Below are positions 1 through 10,904 of a DNA stretch of 64,000 bases, piece after piece. Below the pieces are notes generated by a model that did no database searches, was not told the DNA's origin, and worked only from the letters and a program-made list of their open reading frames with translations. The translations under genes were made by a program, and so were the position numbers. This DNA is from Clarkia xantiana subsp. parviflora (taxonomy: Eukaryota > Streptophyta > Magnoliopsida > Myrtales > Onagraceae): assembly GCA_036873135.1 (NCBI GenBank), contig JAPTYO010000001.1, positions 53,204,624 to 53,268,623 on the forward strand, in the 5' to 3' direction. Within the stretch, counting starts at the first letter, position 1. Each line of letters starts with the position of its first letter.

Positions 1-608
1 CTTTTAGCATAAAAAAATATCCAAATCAAGACTAAAATAGGTAATATAGACGTATATTCATTTAATTTTTTAAAATATTGTCGGTTGTTTTCTTAAAAGA
101 AGAATAGTTCAGATAAGTAAGAGTCGAGCGATGATGCCTTTATATTATTTTGAAATCGGTCGGATCAAGTCATTATGACATTCTTATAACGACAATTACG
201 TTTAAATATTTTTCAGTTGTTTTCTTAAACTAAAAATAGTTTCTAATACACATTTTTCAGATAATTAAGAGTTTGATCATACCCTTATATCATTTTAAAG
301 TGGTCTAAATGTGTCATTTTAACATTCTTACGACGAAAATTACGTACATACGGGTGCATGTATCTAACATTTTTATATTTTCATACAACATTTTGTCAAC
401 TTTGAATCATAAAATACGGAAAATTGATCCTTAAATTCTGCAAATCATACGATTATCACTCGGTCGTGTTTGTTTCAGTGATGTAAAAAAAAAAAAAAAA
501 ACTTTTTTAACATATATATAATGTAAAAACTGACGTTAGCAATAAAGAAAAACGCAGTAAAACAAAAAAAAACGCATTAAAACAGTACATAATAATTAAT
601 TACGTAAA
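1..608. other. AT-rich non-coding sequence, probably ABCG intron 1
   Basis: No coding signal or recognisable repeat is seen. The stretch lies directly downstream, on the minus strand, of the ABCG-type exon at 619-902, so it is most simply the first intron of that gene, with the remaining exons beyond the left edge. It is AT-rich with several A/T runs (around 487-502 and 557-580). Confidence 0.4.
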
Positions 609-902
609 TTATTCTGACCGTTCGATTCGTTCCTTGAGTTTCTGCAGAAGCCGCTGGTTGTCCTCCTCCACCTTCTTGATGAGACTCTCGACGAGCGAAT
701 GCCGCTCACGTCCACTGAGCTCCGTCACGTCCACCACCCGCATTCCGCCGCCGCCGCCGGACGCTTCATGCTCTCCGGAGACCGTTCCTGCATCCAACAC
801 GGCCATCTGGAGCCGCCTGAAAGTCGGCAGCCGGTCGATAGCGGCCCACTGCAGCTCGACGTCGTCGTCTTTGATAGACGCGGATCTGTCGTCGCCGTCC
901 AT
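609..902 (-). CDS. PDR-type ABC transporter (ABCG full-size), first coding exon only
   Basis: The first ATG is at 902. The frame could be opened at a TTG at 932, but the ATG is the sensible start. The 97-residue reading frame matches the N-terminal region of plant full-size ABCG (PDR) transporters: an acidic stretch, then the block ELQWAAIDRLPTFRRL, then VVDVTELSGRERHSLVESL, then EEDNQRLLQKLKERIER. This block precedes the first nucleotide-binding domain in the family, which pumps hormones, waxes or secondary metabolites across the plasma membrane. The wording ELQWAAIDRLPTF is closest in memory to the ABCG30/31 type. The frame hits a stop at 609, but a plausible donor (CG|GTCAGA, exon end 619) lies where this family usually has RIDR-VG, so the exon probably ends at 619 and the gene continues left of the window. 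A pseudogene fragment cannot be excluded. A run of TATA repeats near 1038-1050 could be the promoter TATA box. Confidence 0.75.
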   Translation of the reverse strand: MDGDDRSASIKDDDVELQWAAIDRLPTFRRLQMAVLDAGTVSGEHEASGGGGGMRVVDVTELSGRERHSLVESLIKKVEEDNQRLLQKLKERIERSE

Positions 903-1060
903 ATCGGCCGGAGTTTCTCGCCGGCGCTGCAAACTCCGTTTTAGTTGCTAAGGGTTGGGGGAGGAAGAGAAGTGCAGTGAGACTTTTCTTTCTACTATTT
1001 TAGGAGAGTTTGATGATTGCAGATCTTAGCCTCTCTAACTATATATATAATAATGGCATG
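903..1060 (-). promoter_or_regulatory. Likely 5' leader and core promoter of the ABCG gene
   Basis: Read on the minus strand, a TATATATAG stretch (about 1038-1050) lies about 140 bases before the ATG at 902. It is followed by a pyrimidine-rich leader with CT-rich runs, typical of a plant core promoter. The transcription start is not determinable from sequence. Confidence 0.35.
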
Positions 1061-2844
1061 GTATAGAATAGAACTACATAGATATAGTTTAATTATTAAG
1101 TTATATTATTTAATTATTCGTTTGATTATTTAATTATTATTTGTTTACTTATTTAATTAACATTTATTTATGCATAATAATAATAATAAATATAACTAAT
1201 GTATATGTGGACGATTGCTGGCAGTTGTAATTTAGTGCTGAGAGCATTTACTTGTATATATATAAGTTATCTTGAATAAATTATTTCTTATGAAAATTTC
1301 TTTTTTAAAGTGTATGTGGACTATTGTTTTCTATTATTTTTTATAAATTTTCCCTCACGGGATAATAAAATAATAAATTAAAGTCAATTCACTCCAACGG
1401 TTTTTGCATGCATTTACATACAGCTAGGCAGCTAGCTATACATATCATACGTCACTTTTTTTGGTGGAGTGTTGATTACAAATTTCCCCTAATTATGACT
1501 TTATTACGTATATTACCTTATTTAATAAACTAAACGATGTAATATTAGTCTCGATAATGTGTATTTAATCGTCATATAAATTACATCGGGTAATAAAAAA
1601 CTCGTCAAATCAAATATTCGCATGTTATAAGATTAATTATGTTTATATATATTCATCTCAAATTATGATCGAAATTATTACCATGTATTATTCCTTTTAT
1701 AATTTTCGGAATAAAATAATCTAAATAAAGTATTTATAATAGATAAATTCATGTTATTGAAAGATAGGCCTCGATATAATAATAAATTAATGAAAGTATT
1801 ATTCGTATTTGTAATATAAAAATATTCATTTTATGATGTACATGTACATAAATAAATATTAGAATTTAATACGATGCTTTTGCCTCTTAGCAGTGCTGCA
1901 ATTAAACTTTATAATCTAACATTACATTTTATATATCCATTTCAAAGTTACAATTCATCCTATTGAATTGTAAGACTTCCGTGATTTTATATTTGATGTA
2001 TTCTCACATTACAATACACCAAATTACACTCTTAAAAAATCACATAAGTTAATAGTAATTTTTTATGGTTATGTAATGTAACACACTTTTATAAAAAAGT
2101 TTTAGAGGAAAATAACTTTTAAGAAAAGCATGCGAGTTTCATGTGTCTTAGATTTTCTTATTTGGAGTACTAATTATTTGAAGTGTGATTATTAGTCACT
2201 TATGACTCGATTTACTTAGTCTCGTATTGACTTGAGCTCATGTCAAATATATTCATATGGTCTAAAAGATTATGTATGAAACGAGTCTAGGCTAGGCGAA
2301 CCCCCTTAGTTCACCTTAAACGATCAAGACTCTAAATCAGTATTAATTAACCGAGTTAGGAAATTGTCCTGATGCATACCCATATTAGACATAGTCTTCT
2401 AGACCAGGTGAACGTGTTTAGTATGTGTTCGGACCAAGACAAGCCCGTAAGAACCTAAAAAAACTCATACCATTGATGCTAATTCCTAATTTTCATGTAT
2501 TCATAATGATAATTGTTTATACCTAAAACCTCACATGTCTAACATGAATAATATAATACATTATATATTATCAACACGTGGCGGGTTTAATTATTATTAG
2601 TATATAGTATGAAAATTATAACTAACTTGACTTTGACAAATATTCGGCAACAAAAGAACAAACAATTCTGTATGAACTTGAAATAGGAGATTCTGAAATT
2701 TATTTAAATTATTATTGAGCTATTATTATTGAATCAAAAACTTTGGGCTAGCCATCTACAGCATGAACGCGTTCAATTCAACTCCTCGTTGATCGACTTC
2801 CATATTCAAAGCCATACAACTATATATATTATATATATATTTAT
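1061..2844. other. AT-rich intergenic region
   Basis: No coding frame, RNA gene or clear transposon boundary was found. There are only short A/T runs and simple TAATAA repeats (near 1188). Confidence 0.5.
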
Positions 2845-3501
2845 TAAATAGTTTTTTGTGTCATATGTTTAATAAATGTTGTTTTTGGTGTCGTATGTTT
2901 TTTTTATAAACTTTTAGGTTATATGTTTGCATTTTGTAAACTTTTGGTGCATCTGTTAGTTAACTATTAAATACTTTTATTTTGTTTAGTTTAGTCCTCC
3001 AATTTATATTTCTAAGTTTTAACTTTTACAGTTTAGTCCCTATTATTTTCTCTTGTTACGGTCCAAATCCGCAGGCCAACATCTAAGGTCGCCGACCACC
3101 ACACAAGACCGCTGACCACCACCTAAGGTCCCCAATCACCATGAATCGGAGCTGGAAACCATGAATAGGGGCCAGCTACCACGAATCGGGCAGGCCGCCA
3201 CGAATCAAGGTCGGGCACCACCAAATCGGAGTCGACCACCACCAATTGGGGCCGGCCACCACCCCAATTAGTGACGGCCAGTCCCGATTGGTGGCCACCA
3301 CCTCAATCGGAGTCGGCCACCACCAAATTTCGGTCGTTCGACCCCGATTTGAGCCATGGAGGGATCTAGATCGGGGCCCATTGGCTCCAATTGAGCCACA
3401 TATGATTAAGTTGAACAAAATAAATGTATTTAACGGTCAACTTATGGATGCACAAAAGTCAACAAAATGCAAATATATGGCACCAAAATACCATTTAACC
3501 T

Positions 3502-3506
<5 letters not shown>
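2845..3506. mobile_element. Mutator-like MITE with long inverted terminal repeats
   Basis: The left arm (about 2845-3000) and the reverse complement of the right arm (about 3410-3506) share a long imperfect inverted repeat. Both contain a TTTGCATTTTGT tract followed by ACTTTT, GTGCATC and GTTAACTATTAAATA-like blocks. The interior (3060-3400) is GC-richer with many CCGACCACCACC/AATCGG motifs and gives spurious reading frames on both strands. Long TIRs around a GC-rich proline-codon-like filler match the other Mutator-like elements at 43181 and 53807. The exact ends and target duplication were not resolved. Confidence 0.55.

Positions 3507-3554
<48 letters not shown>
3507..3554. repeat. AT dinucleotide microsatellite
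   Basis: An uninterrupted (AT)n run directly abuts the right end of the Mutator-like element. Confidence 0.9.
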
Positions 3555-3558
<4 letters not shown>

Positions 3559-4760
3559 ATTTGGGGTTATGAACCTAATCACAGTTCCAAGCTTGCACCA
3601 TGTTTATATATGTATGTCATGTGTTTAAATTGTTGCTAATATGTGTCGATGGTTTCACTTTTTTATTCCATTCATTTTTCTGTTAAATTTGACGGGTTTA
3701 TAATTTGGGGTTCGATAAAAATTCAACAAAGAGAGCATTTAAAGATGAGAAAATAACAAAATGTACTTCTACTTTCATTTAACTTGTGTCAACTTAGTGT
3801 GCACATACACTGAAACTGAAAAACTTATGCAAACTTGATGTTCAATCTAACTTAATAAACATAAATATACATGAATTGAAGAAACACATATCCAGATCCG
3901 TAAAATTTAACATAAAAAACGGAAAAAACAACGAAACGAAATAAAACCCGGTACACCTATTAGCAATAATTTTAAACATTGACACATAAAAACAATATAA
4001 TGCAAAATTAAGAATGTGATTAAATTCTATTAACCCTATAATTTACATATCTAGAACACGTTGTTCTTGTGCATGCATGCTTCCGTGTGATTCCCGTATA
4101 TATTTGTCGTCACCTTGATTTCTTTTCTTCAGTTTTTTTAAAACGTTGATTTCATATATTCGTATAATATGGTGTACCACAAGAAACGTATAGTTCTTTA
4201 TGTATTTATTATGGAAGACTATTTTGTAACGCAAATATAAAAAAATAGTTGCAAATATAATATTGTATTTTAAATATTTTTAAGGGAATAGTTTCTAATA
4301 AATAAAATCGTTAGAAATATTCAAAATCATGAAGTAAATTCTTAGTTTTTCAAAATTATGCTATTTACAATAAATTTTCAGTAAAACCTAAAGCTCGGTT
4401 ATGGTGAGTGTATACTACTTCATTTTCGTGTCAGGATCCACTAACGCTAAGGGTTCCCAACTTAGTAGTATTTTTTAAATTATTGCCGATAATTAGGTGT
4501 GATTAATTATGTTTCCTATAACCATCGTTAACGTTGGCCAAAAGAAAAAACCATCGTTAATCACTTCCTAACATGTTGGCCACACTGAAAGAAACATGTC
4601 TAATTTATTTCCAGAAATAATAATTGTCCAACCTTCAATCATGTAATTATATACAAGCATTTCAGCCAAATTTAATTATATGACTGAAGTTGGGTAACTA
4701 TATTCCAGGGAATAAAATTAGGCATGTGTAACCTTTTTCTTTTCTAGCCAAATTATATTC
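3555..4760. other. AT-rich intergenic region
   Basis: Nothing recognisable. The small frame near 4043-4234 has no family resemblance and is not called. Confidence 0.45.
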
Positions 4761-4765
4761 CAGCC

Positions 4766-5369
4766 TGATGGGCCCTGGCAAAGGCCGTTAGGCCCCTTAA
4801 CGATTGGCAAACGGCGACTAGGCCTAGTGGGCTAGGAGCTGGGCTGCTGAAAGGGGGAGGGCTCCGACGGAAGGAGGCCCCGATATTGAATGGCCCCGAG
4901 CAAGTATGGCTCCGATAGGGAAGAGTAGGGATGGCAACGGGTCTCGGGGCCCCGCTGACCCGCGGGGCCCCGACCCGGTTTTGACCCGCCGACCCGCCGA
5001 CCCGCGGGTCACGGGTCGGGTCCGGGGCGGGTCGGGCTCGGGTCGGGGCGGGTCTAGAGACCCGGGGCCCCGTAGACCCGCCCCGAAATCCAAATGTATA
5101 TAATTTTTTTTTTTAAATTTTTTTATGTTAATATGATCTAACATTTAATAAAAAAATATGGTTAATATAGTACCTATATAAATAACATGGACCAAATAGA
5201 TTTATATTTAGATTATTAGGATTTGTTAATTTGGTGTTTGGATTTAAATTTGTATTTGTAATGAATTTGATGTGTTTGTTGTTTATATTTGATTGATGTT
5301 AGATTTATGTTTTGAATTTATATATAATGTAATATTTTGACAAAAAAAAATTGTATTTAATATTGAAAA

Positions 5370-5400
<31 letters not shown>

Positions 5401-6017
5401 TGTTCATATGACGGGGCGGGTCGGGGCCCCGCGGGTCGAGCCGCGGGATTGTTGACCCGACCCGACCCGACCCGAAAGGCCCATTTGGCCGGGGCCGGGT
5501 CAGCCAGGCCGACCCGCGGGGCGGGTCCGGGGCTGCAAAAACCCGCCCCGACCCGCCCCGTTGCCATCCCTAGGGAAGAGCCCCGAAGATATCGGACCTG
5601 GACGTAGTCGGTCCCGATATGGGAGTTGACACCACTCCCCGATACCGAATCCTCAACGATGTAGCTTGGGAGCCTCCGATAATGATCGAGACTCGCCAGT
5701 AAGAGCCCAATCCCGGAAATCTCGCCATGATTACAATAGTGGTATAATGGGCGAGATATGTGGGATAATGGATCACAATCCAACCGCCTAATCAGGTAAC
5801 TGGGATAGCCTTTCCTCTATAAACGGAGGGAAGTTATTCCAGATTAGGGTTACGTTTTACACATACACAAATACTGCTTGCTTGCTCTGTTGACTGCCGT
5901 ACTTACGTTAAGCATCGGAGAGGGATTCTGGGCCACTGCCCTCTATTCCCCTTCTGCAGGATTGCGAGGAGCTAAGGAATCCGTCACCGTAACCGGAGCT
6001 CCTGCCGTGATCCAACA
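4766..6017 (+). mobile_element. Solo LTR of a retrotransposon, interrupted by a hAT MITE
   Basis: The segment starts TGATGG, ends CCAACA, and is flanked on both sides by the 5-bp duplication CAGCC (4761-4765 and 6018-6022). That is the signature of LTR-retrotransposon integration followed by LTR-LTR recombination. Inside, a TATAAA box (5817-5823) is followed by a transcribed-leader-like stretch with the CTTGCTTGCTCT / AAGCATCGGAGAGG / TTCTGCAGG motifs common to plant Gypsy (Tat-like) LTRs. The assignment to that lineage is from memory of the motif and is tentative. Removing the nested hAT insertion (647 bp plus 8-bp duplication) leaves an LTR of about 597 bp. No internal gag/pol sequence remains. 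Confidence 0.85.
4926..5572. mobile_element. hAT-type MITE nested in the solo LTR
   Basis: Terminal inverted repeats begin TAGGGATGGCAACGGG at both ends, and a perfect 8-bp target duplication GGGAAGAG flanks the element (4918-4925, 5573-5580). The sub-terminal regions are strings of CGGGTC/GACCCG with very high GC; the middle is AT-rich with a long A-run (5372-5399). The GC-rich ends generate misleading open frames on both strands. There is no transposase frame, so it is non-autonomous. The exact duplication shows that it entered the LTR after the LTR itself had inserted. Confidence 0.93.
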
Positions 6018-6022
6018 CAGCC

Positions 6023-7227
6023 AATTTTTTTTTATTTTCTAAATGGCCAGTTCACTTCAATTGTAATTCTATATAATCGAGAAATTAGTAGTTGGATCGA
6101 GTTCCACACGTGGGATGTGAACCAAATCAATAAAAAAACGACAACTAATTAATGCTATGTTAAAGATAAATATCATAATGTAGAAAATAATATGTAGTTC
6201 TATTTTTTTCTCTATCTGCATTAATTAGATCTAGTGGCAAAAAAAAAAAAAAAAACATTGGTTACCACAAGAATTATTTTTATTTACTATTAATAAATGA
6301 ACATAATAGGTATATCTAATAATAAATATTACATAGTATAATTAATAATAAATAAAAATATTTTTTTATACAATATAGTATAATTGTTACTAATGTTTCT
6401 ATATTTTTCTAAAAATTTATTGGTCGTGCTAAACCCTAGAGGGCAATTGACACTTGTTTTTTAAGGTTCAACACGTTCAATAGATTTTTAGGAAAATAAA
6501 ATAAAATAAAACTAGTGACAGAGAAAGACGCGACAATAATGGTTTTTAAACGAGTCTCTCTTATATTAATAGATACATGGGACTTGTATTACATTTGTAT
6601 ATAAAAATTATGTTTATAGTTATTTTTTAAGAAAAAAATCTATTATGCATAGTGTATTCTAGACGGTGATTTTATCTATTTTCATTAATAAAGAGTGTAA
6701 CCAAGATGGACAGAATATGATGGAAATTGATTTTGAATATCTTAATTGCCAAAGTTTGAGTATCTTATGAGATTTTTAATAAACCAAATATTCTTAGTAT
6801 TAAATATGTAATGTAATATGGTGTGGTGGTTCTGCGTCCATAACCCGGTGCAAGTAAGGATTAATCTAGGTTTAGAGCAAGTATGCTACATGTGATGCCC
6901 TCTTAATGGAAATCCACCTAGGACCACCCGCGAAAAACTCAAATATATATATATATATTCTTAGTGTACACAAGGACTTCAGTTCTCTATTCACACTTCA
7001 CAGCATATTTGTTGGTCCTATGAAGCCCATTTTTAGGCCCATCTTTGTTTTTATGGCCCATTAAGACCCCAACCTTTTTGTTGGGCCAAAACATTAATCC
7101 CTCCATTTTCTGTTCGTATTTGGTAATAATCACTTTTTGGGCCGAAACATCTTCGCTTATTGTGGCCCATTAAGCTCTCTACCTCCTTAACAATGGAAAA
7201 CTCAAGTGCCCCGAATATTTGATATTT
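6023..7227. other. Intergenic region with a SINE-like repeat
   Basis: Non-coding. A repeat at about 6822-6935 (a GATTAATCTAGG / TTTAGAGCAAG / ATGCTACATGTG core) recurs at about 7785-7885 and, inverted, at about 12655-12775. This looks like a dispersed SINE-like or other short interspersed family. The remainder is AT-rich. Confidence 0.45.
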
Positions 7228-7962
7228 GGGTTAATTATTAAATTGCTAGCTTATTTTTAACCCTCTTAATAAATTGTTAGCTATTTTTTTTAAGTGACTC
7301 AAATTTTATGTCTACAAATTGCTAGCCTCTTTAGTATTTCTATTTAATTGAACATAATGGGTTAATGCACAACACGTGATGAACAAAAACATATTGCTAT
7401 CTGATGTTTGGACAGTTAAATAAATTGGTAATTGGTGTTAGAGCAGTCGAACAAATCACTAGCTAATGTTTAGGCAGTCCATCGATTGCTAGGTATTCTT
7501 TATCACATCCCTTGTACATGGGTGATTCCTTAAAAAAATGAAAATTCTGACAAAGTGAACAAACTGTACACATAAGATAGATGAGCTCACGTGTCCCTTT
7601 TGTGGATGATTTCATCCAAAAATGATGGAAATATTATTATAAAGCTAGCAAATTGTACATATAAGCTAGGATAATGTAATTATGTAATTTGATATAGAAG
7701 TTTAGTGTTACAGAAATTTGGGGTTCAAATCCCTTTAAATGAAAAAAAAAAAATTCATGATTATCATTTTATTTTTTACAGATTGACTCAATGCGAGTAA
7801 CTGCTAATTTAGGTGTAGAGCAAAATATGCTACGAGTGCTGTGCATTTTCTAATGTGTCCCCTAGAACTACCATACGAGAAAAAAAAGGGTTAGGAAAAC
7901 ATTTAACTAACAAATTATTTGACTGTCCAAACTCCTAACTAACAATTTGATTATTAACAATT
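7228..7962. repeat. Possible Mutator-like or foldback repeat carrying a SINE-like copy
   Basis: The left end (GGTTAATTATTAAATTGCTAG) and the reverse complement of the right end (GTTAATAATCAAATTGTTAG, near 7962) are similar, with further ATTGCTAGC/AATTTGTTAG repeats in each arm. A copy of the SINE-like repeat lies inside (7785-7885). No clean target duplication was found, so the boundaries are approximate. Confidence 0.35.
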
Positions 7963-8799
7963 AATATTTCGGTTTGGACACACATTTTCAATGCAAACGG
8001 TTAAACTCTATTTTTTTTTTGGCCAAATATAACGGTTAAACTCTATTGAATACCAAAGAAAGACAAATAAAAAAACAACGGTGGGTCGGTGCGGTGATAT
8101 GGTTAATAATGGAAGAAGCAACCGTCCATGACTTTCGAGTCACATAAAGTTGGCGAGTCCCTTGATTTAGGCTTCAGTTACTAGTATGTCCAATTGACTC
8201 CAATAATTTTTATTTTTTTATTAAAATATTACTATTTTTTTTCCACAAAAGTGGATATTTGTTAAGCACTTGTCATAGAAAAAAAATCATTTCTAAAACT
8301 TGAACACATTTTGAACTCAAGAATTTTGTTAATTGATAAAACGTTAAATCGTTATTTAAATAACATCGCTATTATTATACAATATTCATTGTGATGCGCA
8401 TTATATGCACAAATTTCATGATGGAAGGAATATTTAATAGGGTTTATCCCCTATAGAATATAGATTATAATAAATAAAATGAAGCATCTAATTCTAATCT
8501 AATCTAACCTTGTCATAAATATCACAAGCGTCCTAGGGAATCCCTTCGAAATCGAACTTTGTGTATATATTGGAATGTGCACGTGCATATATAATGCAAC
8601 TTGCAAGTTGCAACACACTTATCGAATATGCGAGAAAATCAAACTAAGAGTGATATGAGTGATAATAAGTTTAAATTTAAAGTAATTATGTAATATGACG
8701 TAACGATTCAACGTTTTATACCTTAATAAAAGGATAGAGTTTTAATCTTCGCTAACACCATAAAAATGAAAGATATTCATGATCAAATTTTACCCTTAA

Positions 8800-9193
8800 G
8801 AGCATCCACAATGATTTTACTTAAATCATATTTTTTAAAGCTGTTACGTAGACATTTATGTACACTTAAGTAATACGTAAAGTTAAGATACACGTAAATA
8901 ATATTTGCTCTGCAGTCGTATTACTTAAATATATTCTATAAATATATTTTATTACTAAATTTTCCAACCACCACCAATAATATATTAACATTAATTTTAA
9001 AATGAATTAATTTATAATTAAAAATTGGTTACGTAATACATAATGCATTACTTAAGGAATATGTTACGTAAGAGGATCCTATTTTTAAGTAATGTTATGT
9101 AAAACCATTGTAGCACGTTTATATATATTTTACATAAAAAAATATATTAAACAAACATTTAAGTAGTATTATGTAATACCATTATGGATACTC
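8800..9193. mobile_element. Tourist-like (PIF/Harbinger) MITE
   Basis: The ends are inverted repeats, GAGCATCCACAATG on the left and its near complement CATTATGGATACTC on the right, flanked by a 3-bp TAA target duplication (8797-8799, 9194-9196). The GAGCATCCACAATGG-type terminus with TAA duplication is typical of plant Tourist-like MITEs. The 394-bp AT-rich interior has partial symmetry (TTACGTAA, AAGTAAT motifs) and no gene. Confidence 0.8.
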
Positions 9194-9545
9194 TAAGAGC
9201 TGACGCGGTAATAATATAAATTAATTTAAATATAGAACAAATATTACGATCTTATAACCATAAAACAAAAAATGCAAATTACAATTTCTAGAAATGAACC
9301 AAATTCGAATCCTACTAAATACCCAGTTTCTCATTTCTAAATAGCACTCATTTCCTCAGAATCAATATTATATATAATAACACAGCCAACATTAGAAATA
9401 GAAGGATAGGATATGAATAGGATATAGCATCAGTGCAGCAAGGCACCAATAGTAAAAACAAACCAAATAACCAAACAAGCTGATTGTTCAACCAAACAAA
9501 CTACTAATCATAATAACAATAATCTCAAGTAAAGAATCTTCTTCT
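9194..9545. other. 3' flank of the SAM synthetase gene
   Basis: AT-rich sequence that includes the probable 3' UTR of the minus-strand SAMS gene. No other feature is visible. Confidence 0.5.
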
Positions 9546-10895
9546 TTAAGATTGAGGCTTCTCCCACTTGAGCGGCTTCACCACCTCCCACGTAAAATCA
9601 GCATCATCCCTTCCGAAATGCCCATACGCCGCCGTTTTCAGGAACCTCCCATTCCCGCCCCTCTTAAGATCCAAGTTGATCGAGATCATCCCGGGCCTGA
9701 AATCGAACGTCTCCTTCACAATCTTCAGAATCTCCCTGTCGGGAATCTTCCCGGTTCCGTAGGTATCGACGAAAACCGACAAAGGCTCGGGGACACCGAT
9801 AGCGTAAGACACCTGTACGATACATCTCCGAGCGAGCCCATTCGCGACGATGCTCTTGGCAGCTTGTCGGACAATGTAGGCCCCGCTCCGGTCCACCTTG
9901 GTCGGGTCCTTGCCGGAGAAGGCACCGCCTCCGTGGGCCCCCCACCCTCCGTAGGTGTCGATGATGATCTTCCTCCCGGTGAGACCGGCGTCCCCGTGGG
10001 GACCACCGATGACGAACCGACCCGATGGGTTGAGATGGAAGATGGTTTTTTCGTCGAGGTATTTCTCGGGGACGACGGGGTTGATGACGTGTTTTTTAAG
10101 GTCAGCGGCGATCTCGTCGTTAGTTACGGTCTCATCGTGCTGGGTTGAGATCAGGACAGTGTGGACTCGGACCGGGACCATTGCACCGTCCTCGTTGTAG
10201 TACTCGACGGTGACCTGCAGGGACGAAGCCAGAAAATATTTTCGGGGAGTTAGGGCAACAAACTATTTTAAAAATATTTTAGAGGCAAATGTAAGGTTTT
10301 AATGGGTCAAACTGACAATTATTACAAATTTTAGAGTAAAAATTGCACATCACAAAAAGTTAACTCGCATCACTGGACTGACCTGGGTCTTTCCATCGGG
10401 CCTAAGCCACGGGCATGTCCCGTTCTTTCTAACCTCGGTGAGCTTAGCACCGAGCTTGGTCGCTAGGACGTGGCTCAGAGGCATCAGTTCGGGGGTTTCG
10501 TCAGTGGCGTACCCGAACATGTGGCCCTGATCACCCGCACCGATCTCTTCGGGGCGCTTGGTGAGGTGGCCGTGGACTCCTTGGGCGATATCGGGGGACT
10601 GCTGCTCAATGTTGACTAGGACCTTGCAGTGGTCGGCATCGAGACCCACGTCATCGGACACGAACCCGATGGTTCGGCAAGTGTCACGGACGATTTTTTC
10701 ATAGTCCACATTGGCCTTGGTCGTAATTTCACCGAAAACCATGACCATGTTGGTCTTGGTGCAGGTCTCACAGGCGACCTTGCTGTCGGGGTCCTGCTCG
10801 AGGCAGGCGTCGAGGACTGCATCGGAGATCTGGTCGCAGAGCTTGTCTGGGTGGCCCTCGTTGACGGACTCGGAGGTGAATAGGAAGGTCTCCAT
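9546..10895 (-). CDS. SAMS: S-adenosylmethionine synthetase, coding region in two exons
   Basis: Exons 10895-10383 and 10214-9546 encode 393 residues, the standard plant length. The enzyme makes S-adenosylmethionine from methionine and ATP in the cytosol and nucleus. Visible family motifs are GHPDK (residues 14-18, substrate/ATP region), the GAGDQG signature (119-124) and the GGGAFSGKD loop in the C-terminal third. The protein starts [16 protein letters not shown] and ends [12 protein letters not shown], both typical. The start ATG at 10895 follows a 5'-UTR intron (10905-11905, donor GTAAAT, acceptor TTTGCAG). The oddity is a second, 168-bp intron inside the coding region (10215-10382) between the codons of KTQ and VTVEYY. 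Plant SAMS coding regions are normally uninterrupted, and this intron is homologous to the transposon-derived intron of the LHCB1 gene nearby. Splicing restores the conserved frame exactly. Confidence 0.97.
10215..10382 (-). mobile_element. Introner-like intron in SAMS, relative of the LHCB1 hAT intron
   Basis: On the coding strand the donor is CAG|GTCAGT and the acceptor CCCTGCAG|GTCACC. The sequence aligns along most of its length with the LHCB1 intron in the same orientation. Shared blocks, in order, are TTTTTGTGATG, GCAATTTTTA, TAAAATTTGTAAT, CTTACATTTGCC, TGCCC, and the 3' end CTGGCTTCGTCCCTG. Both introns are 168 bp. The 3' boundary is followed by CAGGTCAC and the 5' boundary contains CAGGTCAG, a 7/8 match, consistent with a slightly decayed 8-bp target duplication. 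The left terminus is diverged (CCAGTGATGCGAG rather than CAGGGAC...). A CCCTAAC motif upstream of the acceptor is a good branch-point candidate. Confidence 0.8.
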
Positions 10896-10904
10896 TTCCT
10901 TAAT

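Noticed and set aside
3176..3506. Two opposing frames of 80-86 residues rich in W, P and G
   Set aside because: Derived from repetitive filler of a Mutator-like element; no family resemblance.
4824..5144. Overlapping GC-rich reading frames on both strands (about 65-106 residues)
   Set aside because: They are composed of CGGGTC/GACCCG repeats in the arm of a hAT MITE with perfect target duplication; low-complexity artefact.
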